64,000 nt of DNA from Pseudarthrobacter sp. NS4. Lineage in GTDB: Bacteria; Actinomycetota; Actinomycetes; Actinomycetales; Micrococcaceae. This document shows positions 19,791-28,303 of the stretch, piece after piece. The notes below the pieces were generated by a model, which did not search any database, was not told the origin of the DNA, and was given only the letters and a program-made list of their open reading frames with translations. Each line of letters begins with the position of its first letter. Positions within the stretch are counted from its first letter, which is position 1. The stretch covers positions 434,001 to 498,000 of the forward strand of contig NZ_CP103288.1 of NCBI RefSeq assembly GCF_024758005.1. Direction: 5' to 3'. The position numbers were made by a program, and so were the translations under genes.

Positions 19791-20708
19791 ATGCCCATCA
19801 AACTCGTTACCACGGTGGCTGGGCTGCACGCCGAAAGCGCCCGGCTCCTCACGTCCAGGCAGGGGGTTTCCCAGGGCCTGGTGCCAACCATGGGCGCTCT
19901 CCATGAAGGCCATGCCGCCTTGGCCCGCACCGCCGTCGAACAGAACGACGTGGTGGTCGCCAGCATCTTCGTCAACCCGCTGCAGTTCGGCGACGCCGTG
20001 GACCTCGACCGGTACCCACGCACGCTGGACGACGACCTTGCGCTGCTGGAAGCCGAGGGCGTCGACCTTGCCTTCGCGCCGTCCGTGGAGGAGGTGTATC
20101 CAGACGGTGAGCCGCTGGTGCGCGTCACGTCCGGCCGGTTGGGGGAGAAATGGGAGGGCGCTTCGCGTCCGGGGCACTTCGATGGTGCGCTGACGGTGGT
20201 GGCCAAGCTGTTGCACTACGGAGTTCCCGCCGCGGGGTTGGCGGGGGCCGGTTCACATGGTTCCGGGCTCCCCGCTTACCGGGCATACTTCGGCCAAAAG
20301 GATGCCCAGCAGCTGGCGCTGGTCCGGCGCATGGTGGCGGACCTGAACTTTCCGGTGGAGATCGTGGGGGTTGCCACGGTCCGCTCGGCAGAGGGGCTGG
20401 CGCTGTCCAGCCGCAACCGTTTCCTCTCGGACGAAGAGCGGGACGCGGCGCTTGTGCTGTCCCGGGCCCTTCGGCTGCTCGAGGAGCGGGCTGCCGCCCG
20501 GGAACCGCTGGACCTGGAGTCAGCCGCGGCCCTGGTGGAGTCGCAGCCGCTGGTGGCCTTGGACTACTTCGACGTGGTGGATCCCGCTACGCTCGAGCCA
20601 CTCGCCGAAAACTGCCGCGAAACGCCGTTCCGCGGCGAGGGGCTGGCGCTTATCGCCGCCAAGGTGGGGCCGGTGCGGCTAATCGACAACGCACGGCTCG
20701 TTTCATGA
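19791..20708 (+). CDS. panC: Pantothenate synthetase (pantoate--beta-alanine ligase)
   Basis: Joins pantoate and beta-alanine using ATP to make pantothenate, the CoA precursor. The 305-residue class I-like ligase has the HIGH-equivalent [10 protein letters not shown] near residue 32, [40 protein letters not shown] and the SSRNRFLS motif. Compared with the usual family there is an extra loop of about 15 residues, rich in Gly, Ala and Ser, between LLHYGVP and [10 protein letters not shown]. It closes the ftsH-fol-panC run. panD and coaX do not follow. Confidence 0.94.
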   Translation: MPIKLVTTVAGLHAESARLLTSRQGVSQGLVPTMGALHEGHAALARTAVEQNDVVVASIFVNPLQFGDAVDLDRYPRTLDDDLALLEAEGVDLAFAPSVEEVYPDGEPLVRVTSGRLGEKWEGASRPGHFDGALTVVAKLLHYGVPAAGLAGAGSHGSGLPAYRAYFGQKDAQQLALVRRMVADLNFPVEIVGVATVRSAEGLALSSRNRFLSDEERDAALVLSRALRLLEERAAAREPLDLESAAALVESQPLVALDYFDVVDPATLEPLAENCRETPFRGEGLALIAAKVGPVRLIDNARLVS

Positions 20709-20739
20709 GGTCTGGACCGGCCGGTGCAGGATTCAGTGG

Positions 20740-21006
20740 TTACGGCGCCGGGCTGTCCCGGCTGGTCATGAGCTGTTCCAGGAGCGCGCGCTCGGGCCGC
20801 CCCGGGTTTCTTGCGACGCAACGCCGGAGCCTCGCCCGCGACAGCTCTTCGCCGGGTTCCTTGCTGCACAGCAGTTCGTCAATGATTTCCTGGGCCTGCC
20901 ACCGGAGGGATTCGATGGCGAACTGCCGAATTTCGGCAGGCGTATCACTGGGCATCCAGGGGTCGGGGTCCGAAGGAACGCCTTGGAACATCCGCTCTGC
21001 AGACAA
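20740..21006 (-). CDS. Small conserved-looking unknown protein
   Basis: An 88-residue hydrophilic protein with no recognised domain: mostly helical, acidic in the middle (EIIDELLCSKEPGEELSRARLRR), and without signal or membrane segments. It is supported by strong G/C third positions and by a perfect AAGGAGG five bases before the TTG start at 21006. ATG 20991 is an alternative start with a worse site. It is convergent with panC and divergent from the TetR gene. Confidence 0.6.
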   Translation of the reverse strand: MSAERMFQGVPSDPDPWMPSDTPAEIRQFAIESLRWQAQEIIDELLCSKEPGEELSRARLRRCVARNPGRPERALLEQLMTSRDSPAP

Positions 21007-21135
21007 AGGGGCCTCCTTGCACCAATCCGAAGTGGCCGGTGGAGGGCCGCCACGGTGTTGTAAGCACTGCGCGTAGGAAAAACCTTACAGCGGGAAAGAC
21101 CAGTCTGTCTTCCCTCGCGATAAACTGAGAGTCCA

Positions 21136-21756
21136 ATGGATTTTAACGCAGAAATCTCAACGGCCCGCGTGTCGTCTCCGGCGGAGGCGGCAATGACCCC
21201 TGCCGGTTCTGCCGAGCGGATTATGTCGGTCGCTTATGAGCTTTTCTCCAGGCGGGGTGTTCGTGACGTCGGAGTGAACGAACTGATCGAGCGGTCCGGG
21301 GTGGCCAAGGCAACCTTCTACCGCCACTTTCCTTCCAAGGACTCGCTCGTTCTGGCATTCCTCGAGCAGCGGGACAAGCTGTGGACGGTGGATGCGATCC
21401 TGTCCGAGGCCCAGCGCCGGGGCACCACTGCTGAGGAGCAGCTGCTGGCCATCTTTGACGTGTTGGGGGAATGGTTCCTGCGGGAGGACTTCGAAGGCTG
21501 TTCCTTCGCGAAGGTCCTGTTGGAGATGGGGCCTTCCCATCCCCTGGGGCGGGCCAGCATCGAGTACTTGGCAAAGATCCGCGGCCACATCCAGGCCGCG
21601 GGCGAAGAGGCGGGGCTGGTGTACCCCGAGGAGTTTGCCCGTTCACTTCTGATCCTCATGAAGGGCTCCATTCTTCAGGCACTGGAGGGTGACGTGCAGG
21701 CCAACAAACGTGCGCAGCAGATGGCCGGCTGGCTGATAGAGCACCATCGGCCATAG
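21136..21756 (+). CDS. TetR/AcrR-family transcriptional regulator
   Basis: A 206-residue repressor-type protein. The N-terminal HTH domain spans about 26-72 (MSVAYELFSRRGVRDVGVNE, then SGVAKATFYRHFPSKDSLVLAFL). The C-terminal ligand domain has the WFLREDFEGCSFAKVLLEMG pattern seen in many actinobacterial relatives. The start is ATG 21136; ATG 21193 is possible. The same-strand DJ-1/PfpI and MFS genes downstream are candidate targets, judged by position only. Confidence 0.88.
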   Translation: MDFNAEISTARVSSPAEAAMTPAGSAERIMSVAYELFSRRGVRDVGVNELIERSGVAKATFYRHFPSKDSLVLAFLEQRDKLWTVDAILSEAQRRGTTAEEQLLAIFDVLGEWFLREDFEGCSFAKVLLEMGPSHPLGRASIEYLAKIRGHIQAAGEEAGLVYPEEFARSLLILMKGSILQALEGDVQANKRAQQMAGWLIEHHRP

Positions 21757-21958
21757 AACCGACTTTGCCTGGGTGAACGGGAGGGAGCGCACCCACTAAG
21801 CTGCCGCCGTCGTAATCCTCAATGGGCAGCCGCACCAATAGTCAGCTTGCTTATCACTTTCCGCTTTCCTAGGCTGGAAACTGTCAGGCAAACAACTCTC
21901 GAAGCGGTAATCCGCGCCCTCAAAAAGCGCTGAATGCCGCCTCACATGAGGAGGAAAA

Positions 21959-22525
21959 ATGTCAGAACACAGCATCTCAGGCAAGAAGGTCGCATTCCTG
22001 CTGACTGACGGCGTCGAGCAGATCGAGCTGACCAGCCCCTGGCAAGCCGTAAAGGAAGCGGGCGGTGTGCCCACCCTCGTAGCCCCCAAGAGCGGGAAGA
22101 TCCAGGGGTTCGAAGGCACGGAAAAGGGTGACTCCTTTGACGTGGACCTCACCATCGCGGAGGCCAACGCCTCCGACTTTGACGCGCTGGTCCTTCCGGG
22201 AGGCGTCGTCAACGCCGACCACCTGCGTGTGGACAAGGACGCGCAAGGTTTCACCAGGAGCTTCTTCGAACAGCACAAGCCGGTCGCCTCGATCTGCCAC
22301 GGACCGTGGCTGCTCATTGAAGCAGGGGTCCTTCGCGGCAGGAACGTCACGTCCTACCACACGCTCGAGACCGACCTCAAGAACGCCGGCGCCAACTGGA
22401 CCGACCAGGAAGTGGTGGTGGACCAGGGCCTGGTGACCAGCCGGAACCCGGACGACCTTCCCGCGTTTAACAGCAAGCTGGTGGAGGAAATCTCCGAAGG
22501 TGAGCACGCGGGCCAAACGGCCTAG
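21959..22525 (+). CDS. DJ-1/PfpI-family protein (type 1 glutamine amidotransferase-like)
   Basis: A 188-residue protein of the DJ-1/PfpI superfamily, whose members act as stress-response hydrolases, proteases or glyoxalase/deglycase-like enzymes. It has the opening KVAFLLTDGVEQIELTSP with the conserved Glu, DALVLPGGVVNADHLR, and the nucleophile elbow ASICHGPWLLIEAG with Cys113 and His114, then RNVTSYHTLETDLKNAGA. GGAGG lies six bases before ATG 21959. The preceding 200-base gap holds no gene. Confidence 0.92.
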   Translation: MSEHSISGKKVAFLLTDGVEQIELTSPWQAVKEAGGVPTLVAPKSGKIQGFEGTEKGDSFDVDLTIAEANASDFDALVLPGGVVNADHLRVDKDAQGFTRSFFEQHKPVASICHGPWLLIEAGVLRGRNVTSYHTLETDLKNAGANWTDQEVVVDQGLVTSRNPDDLPAFNSKLVEEISEGEHAGQTA

Positions 22526-22650
22526 GGTTCCCACAAAGGTGTTCCATCAGGTGAAAACCTCCTGACGGAGGAATTACTCCAACAGATAGAGTGTTGAAGT
22601 CTGCGTAACGCTGACCTCCCGCATTCTTCACACTCCCTGAGGGAACATCC

Positions 22651-24126
22651 ATGTCTACCGAAGTCTCTCCGCACGCCAACGGCCAGTCCGTTCAAACACA
22701 AGGAACCAAGCCCGCAGCGCCGGAGAAGATGTCCCGCGAGTCGGTGACGGTCATCAGCACGCTGTTGGTGGCGACGTTTGTGGTGATCCTCAACGAGACC
22801 ATCATGAACGTCGCCCTGCAGCGGCTTATGGTGGACCTCCAAGTGGATGCGCCCACCGTCCAGTGGCTCTCAACCGGCTTCATGCTGACCATGGCCGTGG
22901 TCATTCCCACCACCGGCTTCATCCTTCAAACCCTGTCCACCCGTGCAGTCTTCATGCTGGCCATGGGGCTCTTCGTCGGCGGCACTGCCCTGGCCGCCGT
23001 GGCACCCGGATTTGGAATCCTGCTGCTGGCCCGCATCATCCAGGCGGGCGGGACCGCCATTATGTTGCCGCTGCTGATGACCACCATCCTCACGCTGGTC
23101 CCGATTGCCAAGCGCGGGGCCGTCATGGGCAACGTCAGCATTGCGATCTCGGTGGCCCCCGCCATGGGCCCCACCGTTTCGGGCCTGATCCTGGAGCACT
23201 TCACCTGGCGCTTCATGTTTGTGTTCGTCCTGCCGGTGGCGCTTGCGGCGTTGGCCATCGGCGCCAAGTACCTAACCAACGTGGGCGAGTCGGCAAGGCC
23301 CAGGCTCGACTTCGCCTCCGTCCTCCTGACGGTTCCGGCGTTTGGCGGACTCGTCTATGGACTCAGCCAGATCGGCGGCGGCCACGGCGGCCAGGCCGGG
23401 CCCGGCGCTCCTGCCATCGCAGCGCTGGTCATTGGCGTAGCCAGCCTTGCGGTCTTTGTCCTCCGCCAGGTCAGGCTGCAGAAGGCCGAGTCCCCGCTGC
23501 TGGACCTCCGCGCCTTCAACTTCCGGATGTTCACCGTCTCGGTCCTGCTGATGGTAGTGGCCATGATGGCGCTGTTCGGCGGCGTGATCCTGCTGCCGCT
23601 CTACCTCCAGGAAATCCGCGGCCTGGGATCCCTTGAAACCGGGCTGGCGCTGCTCCCGGGCGGACTGGCCATGGGACTCCTGGGGCCCGTCATCGGCAGG
23701 CTGTTCGACAAGATAGGGCCGCTGCCGCTCACCGTCACCGGGTCCATCCTGATGGTCTTGAGCCTCTGGCAGTTTTCCATGCTCGACGCCGGCACTGCCG
23801 TTGGGTGGATCGTCACCCTGCACGTGGGGCTGAGCTTCGGCCTGGCGCTGCTGTTCACCCCCGCGTTCACCACCGGCCTGAACCCGCTCCCGCCGCATCT
23901 CTACTCACACGGTTCCGCGATCATGAGCACCACCCAGCAGGTGGCCGGGGCCGCCGGCACTGCGCTGCTGGTGTCCATCTTCGCGGTGGTTTCCGCGACG
24001 TCGGGACTCGTCGCCGGGATGAGCGCCGCCTTCATGACGGCAACCGTCATAGCCCTCGCCGCCATCGTACTTTCAGCCATGATGCGCAAAACCGAAGGCG
24101 CCGGCGCGGGACACGGGGCACACTGA
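22651..24126 (+). CDS. DHA2-type MFS exporter (14 membrane segments)
   Basis: A 491-residue major facilitator of the EmrB/QacA drug-proton antiporter type. About fourteen hydrophobic segments are visible, beginning at VISTLLVATFVVILNETIMNVAL. The conserved LDxTIVNVA-like stretch appears as LNETIMNVALQRL, and motif C (antiporter) lies around MGPTVSGLILEHFTWRFMF. A hydrophilic N-terminal tail of about 25 residues precedes it. The substrate is unknown. It lies downstream of a TetR gene and a DJ-1 gene and ends at a strong bidirectional terminator. Confidence 0.92.
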   Translation: MSTEVSPHANGQSVQTQGTKPAAPEKMSRESVTVISTLLVATFVVILNETIMNVALQRLMVDLQVDAPTVQWLSTGFMLTMAVVIPTTGFILQTLSTRAVFMLAMGLFVGGTALAAVAPGFGILLLARIIQAGGTAIMLPLLMTTILTLVPIAKRGAVMGNVSIAISVAPAMGPTVSGLILEHFTWRFMFVFVLPVALAALAIGAKYLTNVGESARPRLDFASVLLTVPAFGGLVYGLSQIGGGHGGQAGPGAPAIAALVIGVASLAVFVLRQVRLQKAESPLLDLRAFNFRMFTVSVLLMVVAMMALFGGVILLPLYLQEIRGLGSLETGLALLPGGLAMGLLGPVIGRLFDKIGPLPLTVTGSILMVLSLWQFSMLDAGTAVGWIVTLHVGLSFGLALLFTPAFTTGLNPLPPHLYSHGSAIMSTTQQVAGAAGTALLVSIFAVVSATSGLVAGMSAAFMTATVIALAAIVLSAMMRKTEGAGAGHGAH

Positions 24127-24144
24127 CCCAACCAGGTAGCAGTA

Positions 24145-24176
24145 AAGTGTCGTTTTGATCCGTCAAAACGACACTT
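24145..24176. terminator. Bidirectional terminator between convergent MFS and hydrolase genes
   Basis: A perfect 14-bp stem, AAGTGTCGTTTTGA paired with TCAAAACGACACTT, encloses the loop TCCG. It lies 18 bases past the MFS stop and 18 bases past the stop of the opposite-strand hydrolase, and can serve both transcripts. Confidence 0.75.
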
Positions 24177-24194
24177 GCTGCTTCCTGCATGGGG

Positions 24195-25031
24195 TCAGCC
24201 GGCGTAGAAGTCGCTCAGTTCCTTAATGAGGATGTCCGGTGCCTTGATGACGCCGTCGTGCCCGAAGCCGGGGAGGATGGTGTAACTGGAGCCGGAGAGG
24301 ACGTCATGGATCTGGCCACAGGCGACGCCGAAGTAGGCCGGGCTCTTTTCGCCCACCACGATCAGCGTTTCGAGCGGAAGGGCCAGGAACGGCTCGGCCG
24401 GCATGTCCGCGGCGATAATCGCCTTGATCTCACGGACGCCGGTCCGCATGAGCTCCCGCTGCTGCTTGCCCTCTGAGGTGCCGGCAGTCAGCTTGTTGGC
24501 GAGGGTCAGCATGGAGAGGGGCATCCGGGACGAGAATGAGCCGCCGGCTTCGAGCCCGCGCTGGATGACCGCAAGGGCGCGGTCGTCATCGCCGGCCGCC
24601 ACCGCGCGCTCGTACTCGGCGGTCCAGTCGGCCTTGACGCTGTGGTTGACGGAGACCGCGGGGTCGTAGACGGCCAGACGCTCCACCGGCAGCGTCCGCG
24701 CCGCGTGGAGTGCTACCGCCCCGCCAAAGCTGTGGCCGAAGACGTCCGTGCTGGACGTGTGCTTCATGACCGTGTCAAGGTCCCGGATGTCCACATCCAG
24801 CGTGTAGTCCTCCGGCTGGGGCGACGAGGACCCGCGGCCGCGGCGGTTGAACGTGTGGACGGGCCGGCCCAGGGCGGCGCTGAGTTTCTGGGCGAACTTC
24901 GTGTAGTCCGCAGCTGTCACCATGGAGGGCGGGACAATCACCACGCCGGAACCGGCGGAAGCCAGATCCGTGCCGGTGGAGAAGAGCTCCAGAGTGCCGC
25001 CGTCGGGGGTCCTGATGTTCTCGCGCGTCAT
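24195..25031 (-). CDS. Alpha/beta hydrolase, tandem paralogue 1
   Basis: A 278-residue hydrolase with nucleophile elbow FGHSFGGA (Ser101), a characteristic FNRRGRGSSSPQ loop at about 61-72 and a C-terminal GFGHDG with His258. Where most relatives have an H-G oxyanion motif, this protein has VIVPPSM, which is unusual. The downstream part of a tandem pair, it shares the RRGRGSSS loop and overall layout with the gene upstream on the same strand. The function is unknown beyond hydrolase fold. Confidence 0.82.
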   Translation of the reverse strand: MTRENIRTPDGGTLELFSTGTDLASAGSGVVIVPPSMVTAADYTKFAQKLSAALGRPVHTFNRRGRGSSSPQPEDYTLDVDIRDLDTVMKHTSSTDVFGHSFGGAVALHAARTLPVERLAVYDPAVSVNHSVKADWTAEYERAVAAGDDDRALAVIQRGLEAGGSFSSRMPLSMLTLANKLTAGTSEGKQQRELMRTGVREIKAIIAADMPAEPFLALPLETLIVVGEKSPAYFGVACGQIHDVLSGSSYTILPGFGHDGVIKAPDILIKELSDFYAG

Positions 25032-25116
25032 GTTCCGAGCCTAGCTGAGCAACCTCAACGGAGGCACCATGGACACCGCCGACGGCAGGATCCACGCCAG
25101 CCGCCCGATGACGCGC

Positions 25117-25974
25117 TTACGCCTTGAAGTACTCCGAGATGTCCGCGACGAGTTCATTCACGGCGGCGGGAATGGAACCGTGGAAACCCTTGGGGGAGAG
25201 CTCGTAGGTGCTGCCGGGGACGGCGGCGTGCAGCCGCTCAGCCGTGACCTTGTAATAGCTGGGGCTCTTTCCGCCGGCCATGAAATGGGTTGCGGAGGGC
25301 AGTACGCTGAAGTCCCTGGCATGGTCGGCCTCGTTGTAGGCCGCCCGGAGCTCACCCACTCCGCTGGGCATGACCTCCTGGAACATCCTGTTGATCCTGG
25401 TGTTTGAGACCAGCGCCATCAGCCCGGCAAGGAGCGGCTCCGGGATCCGTGCCAGGGCCGATCCGGGCGAGGTGGCCTTCTTCATGTGTGCCAGCGCGTG
25501 GCCCACTTTGCCGTTGTTGACGGCGTCCTCGAACCCGTCCAGCCAGGCGGTGTCGATGCTGCCGTCGATATTCACCGCGGCGTCGTATACAGCGAGTTTG
25601 TCCGGGACGTAGGGGGTTCCGGTGAACTCCTGGACCGCGTTCAGGGCTACCGATCCGCCCAGACTGTGGCCCAGGATGTTCCTGGCTCCCGTTGCATCCA
25701 GGACAGTCCGCACATCGGCTATCTCGGTGGCCATGGAGTAACCGGCGGGCTGTTCCGAGGAACTGCCCCGGCCCCGGCGGTCGTACACGTCCACGGCCCA
25801 CCCGTCACCCAGGCCCTTTGCCAATGCGACTGAAAACGGGCGGTAGATCGTTGCGGTCAGGAACGCCCCGCCGATCAGCAGCACCCGGCGCTCTCCCGGC
25901 GCACCCGCGGTGCCGTAGCTGTACAAGGCCAGGCGGCCGCCGTCGTGCGTTGGAAGGACCTGTTCTTTCACCAC
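25117..25974 (-). CDS. Alpha/beta hydrolase, tandem paralogue 2
   Basis: A 285-residue paralogue of the neighbouring hydrolase, with elbow LGHSLGGS (Ser104), YDRRGRGSSSEQ at about 64-75 and a C-terminal KGFHGS with His265. The oxyanion-loop position again lacks H-G and reads LLIGGAF. The start is GTG 25974 (or 25971), divergent from lysS. The two genes are 85 bases apart and probably arose by duplication. Confidence 0.82.
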   Translation of the reverse strand: MVKEQVLPTHDGGRLALYSYGTAGAPGERRVLLIGGAFLTATIYRPFSVALAKGLGDGWAVDVYDRRGRGSSSEQPAGYSMATEIADVRTVLDATGARNILGHSLGGSVALNAVQEFTGTPYVPDKLAVYDAAVNIDGSIDTAWLDGFEDAVNNGKVGHALAHMKKATSPGSALARIPEPLLAGLMALVSNTRINRMFQEVMPSGVGELRAAYNEADHARDFSVLPSATHFMAGGKSPSYYKVTAERLHAAVPGSTYELSPKGFHGSIPAAVNELVADISEYFKA

Positions 25975-26040
25975 CCCATCCTAGGCGGGAGCCGGCCGGG
26001 CTACCGCGAAGCGAGGCCCGCCGAACGCCCGGTAAACTTG

Positions 26041-27579
26041 ATGACTGTGACTTCCCAAAACGCCCCCGCGCCCAAGAACGCCCCAGAGCCGCTCGATGCC
26101 AGCGAGCAGATGCGCATCCGCATGGAAAAGCGGGCCAAACTGCTTGAGCGCGGCACCGAGGCATATCCGGTGGGTGTGGAGCGCACGCATTCCCTGTCGG
26201 AGATCCGTGAAAAGTACGCGCACCTCGAAGCGGACGACACCACGGGGGACATCGTGGGCGTCACCGGCCGCGTGGTCTTCATCCGCAACACCGGCAAGCT
26301 GTGCTTCGCCACGCTCCAGGAGGGCGGCACCGACGGCAAGGGAACCCGCCTGCAGGCCATGCTCAGCCTTGCCAACATCGGCGAAGAAGCACTCGCCGAC
26401 TGGAAAGCCCTCGTTGACCTCGGTGACCACGTGTTCATCAAGGGCGAGGTCATCTCCTCCCGCCGCGGCGAACTGTCCATCATGGCCGACTCCTGGTCCA
26501 TGGCCTCCAAGGCCCTCCGCCCGCTGCCGGTGCTGCACGCGGAACTGAACGAGGAAACCCGCGTCCGCCAGCGCTACGTGGACCTGATGGTCCGCGACGA
26601 AGCCCGTGAAATGGTCTACACCCGTGCCGCCATCACCCGCTCCATCCGGGAGACGCTCTTCCGCCACAGCTACGTCGAGGTGGAGACCCCCATCCTGAAC
26701 CTGGTCCACGGCGGCGCGCTGGCACGGCCGTTCGAAACCCACATGAACGCCTTCGACCAGAAGATGACCCTTCGCATCGCCACCGAGCTTTACCTTAAGC
26801 GCGCAGTGGTGGGCGGCATCGACCGCGTCTATGACATGGGCCGCGTGTTCCGCAACGAAGGCGTGGATTCCACGCATAGCCCTGAGTTCACCACCCTTGA
26901 GTGCTACGAGGCCTGGGCGGACCAGTTCGTCATGGCTGAGCGCATCAAGGAGATCATCCTGGATGCAGCGGACGCTGTGGGTGCCGGCCGCGTCATCCAG
27001 ACAGACGCCGGGGAGATCAACCTCGACGGCGAATGGGCCTGGCTCGCGGTGTACCCCGGACTTTCCGACGCCGTGGGGCAGGAAATCACTCCGGACACTT
27101 CGCTTGAGGTGCTTCGCGAAATCGCGGAAAAGCACGAAGTCAAGGTCGACCCCAAGTGGGACACCGAAAAGCTGGCGGTGGAGCTCTTCGGGGAAATCGT
27201 GGAGCCCACCCTGCTCAACCCCACCTTCGTTTACGACTACCCGCCGTCCGCCCAGCCGCTGGCCCGCCCGCACCGCAAGGACGGCCGGCTCATCGAGGCC
27301 TGGGACCTGATTATCGGCGGCATGGAGCGCGGCACTGCCTTCTCGGAGCTGATCGACCCCGTCATCCAGCGTGAACGGCTCACGGAACAGTCACGGCATG
27401 CAGCTGCAGGCGATGAAGAGGCCATGCAGTTGGACGAGGACTTCCTGCGTGCACTTGAATACGGGGCCCCGCCCATGGGCGGCATCGGCCTGGGCATCGA
27501 CCGCCTGGTGATGCTCTTCACGGGCGCGGGCATCAGGGAGACCATCCTGTTCCCCCTGCTTAAGCCCGAGGGGCACTGA
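26041..27579 (+). CDS. lysS: Lysyl-tRNA synthetase, class II
   Basis: Charges tRNA-Lys. The 512-residue protein has an N-terminal OB-fold anticodon-binding domain (about 60-170: GRVVFIRNTGKLCFATLQE), class II motif 1 near 205, motif 2 (YDMGRVFRNEGVDSTHSPEFT) and motif 3 (MGGIGLGIDRLVMLFTG). The start ATG 26041 follows a long open frame without similarity; GTG 26047 is possible. A single cognate tRNA-Lys(TTT) lies at 61.2 kb. It is followed two bases later by a small membrane protein gene. Confidence 0.96.
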   Translation: MTVTSQNAPAPKNAPEPLDASEQMRIRMEKRAKLLERGTEAYPVGVERTHSLSEIREKYAHLEADDTTGDIVGVTGRVVFIRNTGKLCFATLQEGGTDGKGTRLQAMLSLANIGEEALADWKALVDLGDHVFIKGEVISSRRGELSIMADSWSMASKALRPLPVLHAELNEETRVRQRYVDLMVRDEAREMVYTRAAITRSIRETLFRHSYVEVETPILNLVHGGALARPFETHMNAFDQKMTLRIATELYLKRAVVGGIDRVYDMGRVFRNEGVDSTHSPEFTTLECYEAWADQFVMAERIKEIILDAADAVGAGRVIQTDAGEINLDGEWAWLAVYPGLSDAVGQEITPDTSLEVLREIAEKHEVKVDPKWDTEKLAVELFGEIVEPTLLNPTFVYDYPPSAQPLARPHRKDGRLIEAWDLIIGGMERGTAFSELIDPVIQRERLTEQSRHAAAGDEEAMQLDEDFLRALEYGAPPMGGIGLGIDRLVMLFTGAGIRETILFPLLKPEGH

Positions 27580-27581
27580 CC

Positions 27582-27773
27582 ATGGAGTACGTAGCAGTCC
27601 TCCTGCCCTCGCTGGTAGTAGGCCTCATCTTCTGGTTCGCCATGAGGGCGATCTTCAACGCGGACAAGTCCGAGCGCCAGGCGGAGGCCCGGGCCCAGGC
27701 TGAAGCAGAGGCCCGTGCCGCGCAGCTCTCCGATGGACAGTCCACGGACCGCCGCGACCCCGATTCAAAATAG
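27582..27773 (+). CDS. Small single-pass membrane protein downstream of lysS
   Basis: A 63-residue protein with one membrane segment at about 5-25 (AVLLPSLVVGLIFWFAMRAIF) followed by a charged Ala/Glu/Arg-rich helix (SERQAEARAQAEAEARAAQL) that looks like a coiled coil, and a hydrophilic tail. The start ATG 27582 is two bases after the lysS stop, so it is almost certainly in the same operon. The function is unknown. Confidence 0.75.
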   Translation: MEYVAVLLPSLVVGLIFWFAMRAIFNADKSERQAEARAQAEAEARAAQLSDGQSTDRRDPDSK

Positions 27774-27823
27774 ATAAAACCCGCTAATCTCCTGCCAATA
27801 TCCCCAAGGAACCATTAGGCACT

Positions 27824-27853
27824 TTGACGCGTTGCCATAAAGGGAGTCATACT
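27824..27853 (+). promoter_or_regulatory. Candidate sigma-70-type promoter of lsr2
   Basis: TTGACG at 27824-27829 and CATACT at 27848-27853 are separated by 18 bases and lie about 60 bases before the lsr2 start. The match to -35 and -10 consensus is good for this GC-rich genome. Confidence 0.5.
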
Positions 27854-27911
27854 TTTTAAGGAAACATCCTGCTTTTCTGAAAACCGTCCCTTTCCAAGAG
27901 GAAGACCTTTA

Positions 27912-28244
27912 ATGGCACAGAAAGTAAACATCATCCTCGTTGATGATCTGGATGGGGGATCCGCAGACGAGAATGTAAAGTTTGGCCTCGATGGGGTCAA
28001 CTACGAGATTGACCTCTCGGCGGCAAATGCCGCTGAACTCCGGTCTTCGCTGGAGCGGTTTGTTGCCGCTGCGCGAAAGGCTTCCGGTGGCCGTGCCACC
28101 CGCACGGCCAAGGCTCCTTCCGGGGGCCGCAGCCACGATTCAGCACAGATTCGCCAATGGGCGCGGGATAACGGGTACACCGTTAACAGCCGCGGCCGAA
28201 TTCAGGCCGAAATCCAGGAAGCCTACCAAAAGGCAAATTCCTAG
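27912..28244 (+). CDS. lsr2: Lsr2 nucleoid-associated protein
   Basis: An H-NS-like DNA-bridging protein that silences AT-rich and acquired DNA in actinobacteria. The 110-residue product has the N-terminal oligomerisation domain (MAQKVNIILVDDLDGG, then VNYEIDLS) and the C-terminal DNA-binding domain with IRQWARDNGYTVNSRGR, where RGR at about 95-97 is the AT-hook-like minor-groove motif. A basic linker rich in Ala, Lys and Arg joins them. It is followed by a strong terminator and sits between lysS and clpC, as in mycobacteria. Confidence 0.96.
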   Translation: MAQKVNIILVDDLDGGSADENVKFGLDGVNYEIDLSAANAAELRSSLERFVAAARKASGGRATRTAKAPSGGRSHDSAQIRQWARDNGYTVNSRGRIQAEIQEAYQKANS

Positions 28245-28265
28245 CCGCAGGCCCAGCGCCGTATT

Positions 28266-28303
28266 AAGCCCTGCTTCCCGTCACGGGGAAGCAGGGCTTT
28301 TTG
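28266..28303 (+). terminator. Rho-independent terminator of lsr2
   Basis: The arms AAGCCCTGCTTCCC and GGGAAGCAGGGCTT enclose a short loop and are followed by TTTTT. It lies 22 bases past the lsr2 stop. Confidence 0.85.

Noticed and set aside
17154..20216. A 1020-codon open frame on the minus strand opposite the PH-domain, DUF2520 and panC genes
   Set aside because: High GC makes long antisense open frames common. The plus-strand frames have clear families and overlaps, while this one is Arg/Pro/Gly/Ser-rich without any recognisable domain.
20740..21756. Toxin-antitoxin pair formed by the 88-residue protein and the adjacent regulator
   Set aside because: The genes are divergent, the regulator is an ordinary TetR protein, and the small protein has no toxin signature.
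22526..22650. Riboswitch-like stems (TCAGG/CCTGA, GGAG/CTCC) before the MFS exporter
   Set aside because: The stems are short and match no riboswitch core I can recognise, including guanidine and glycine types.
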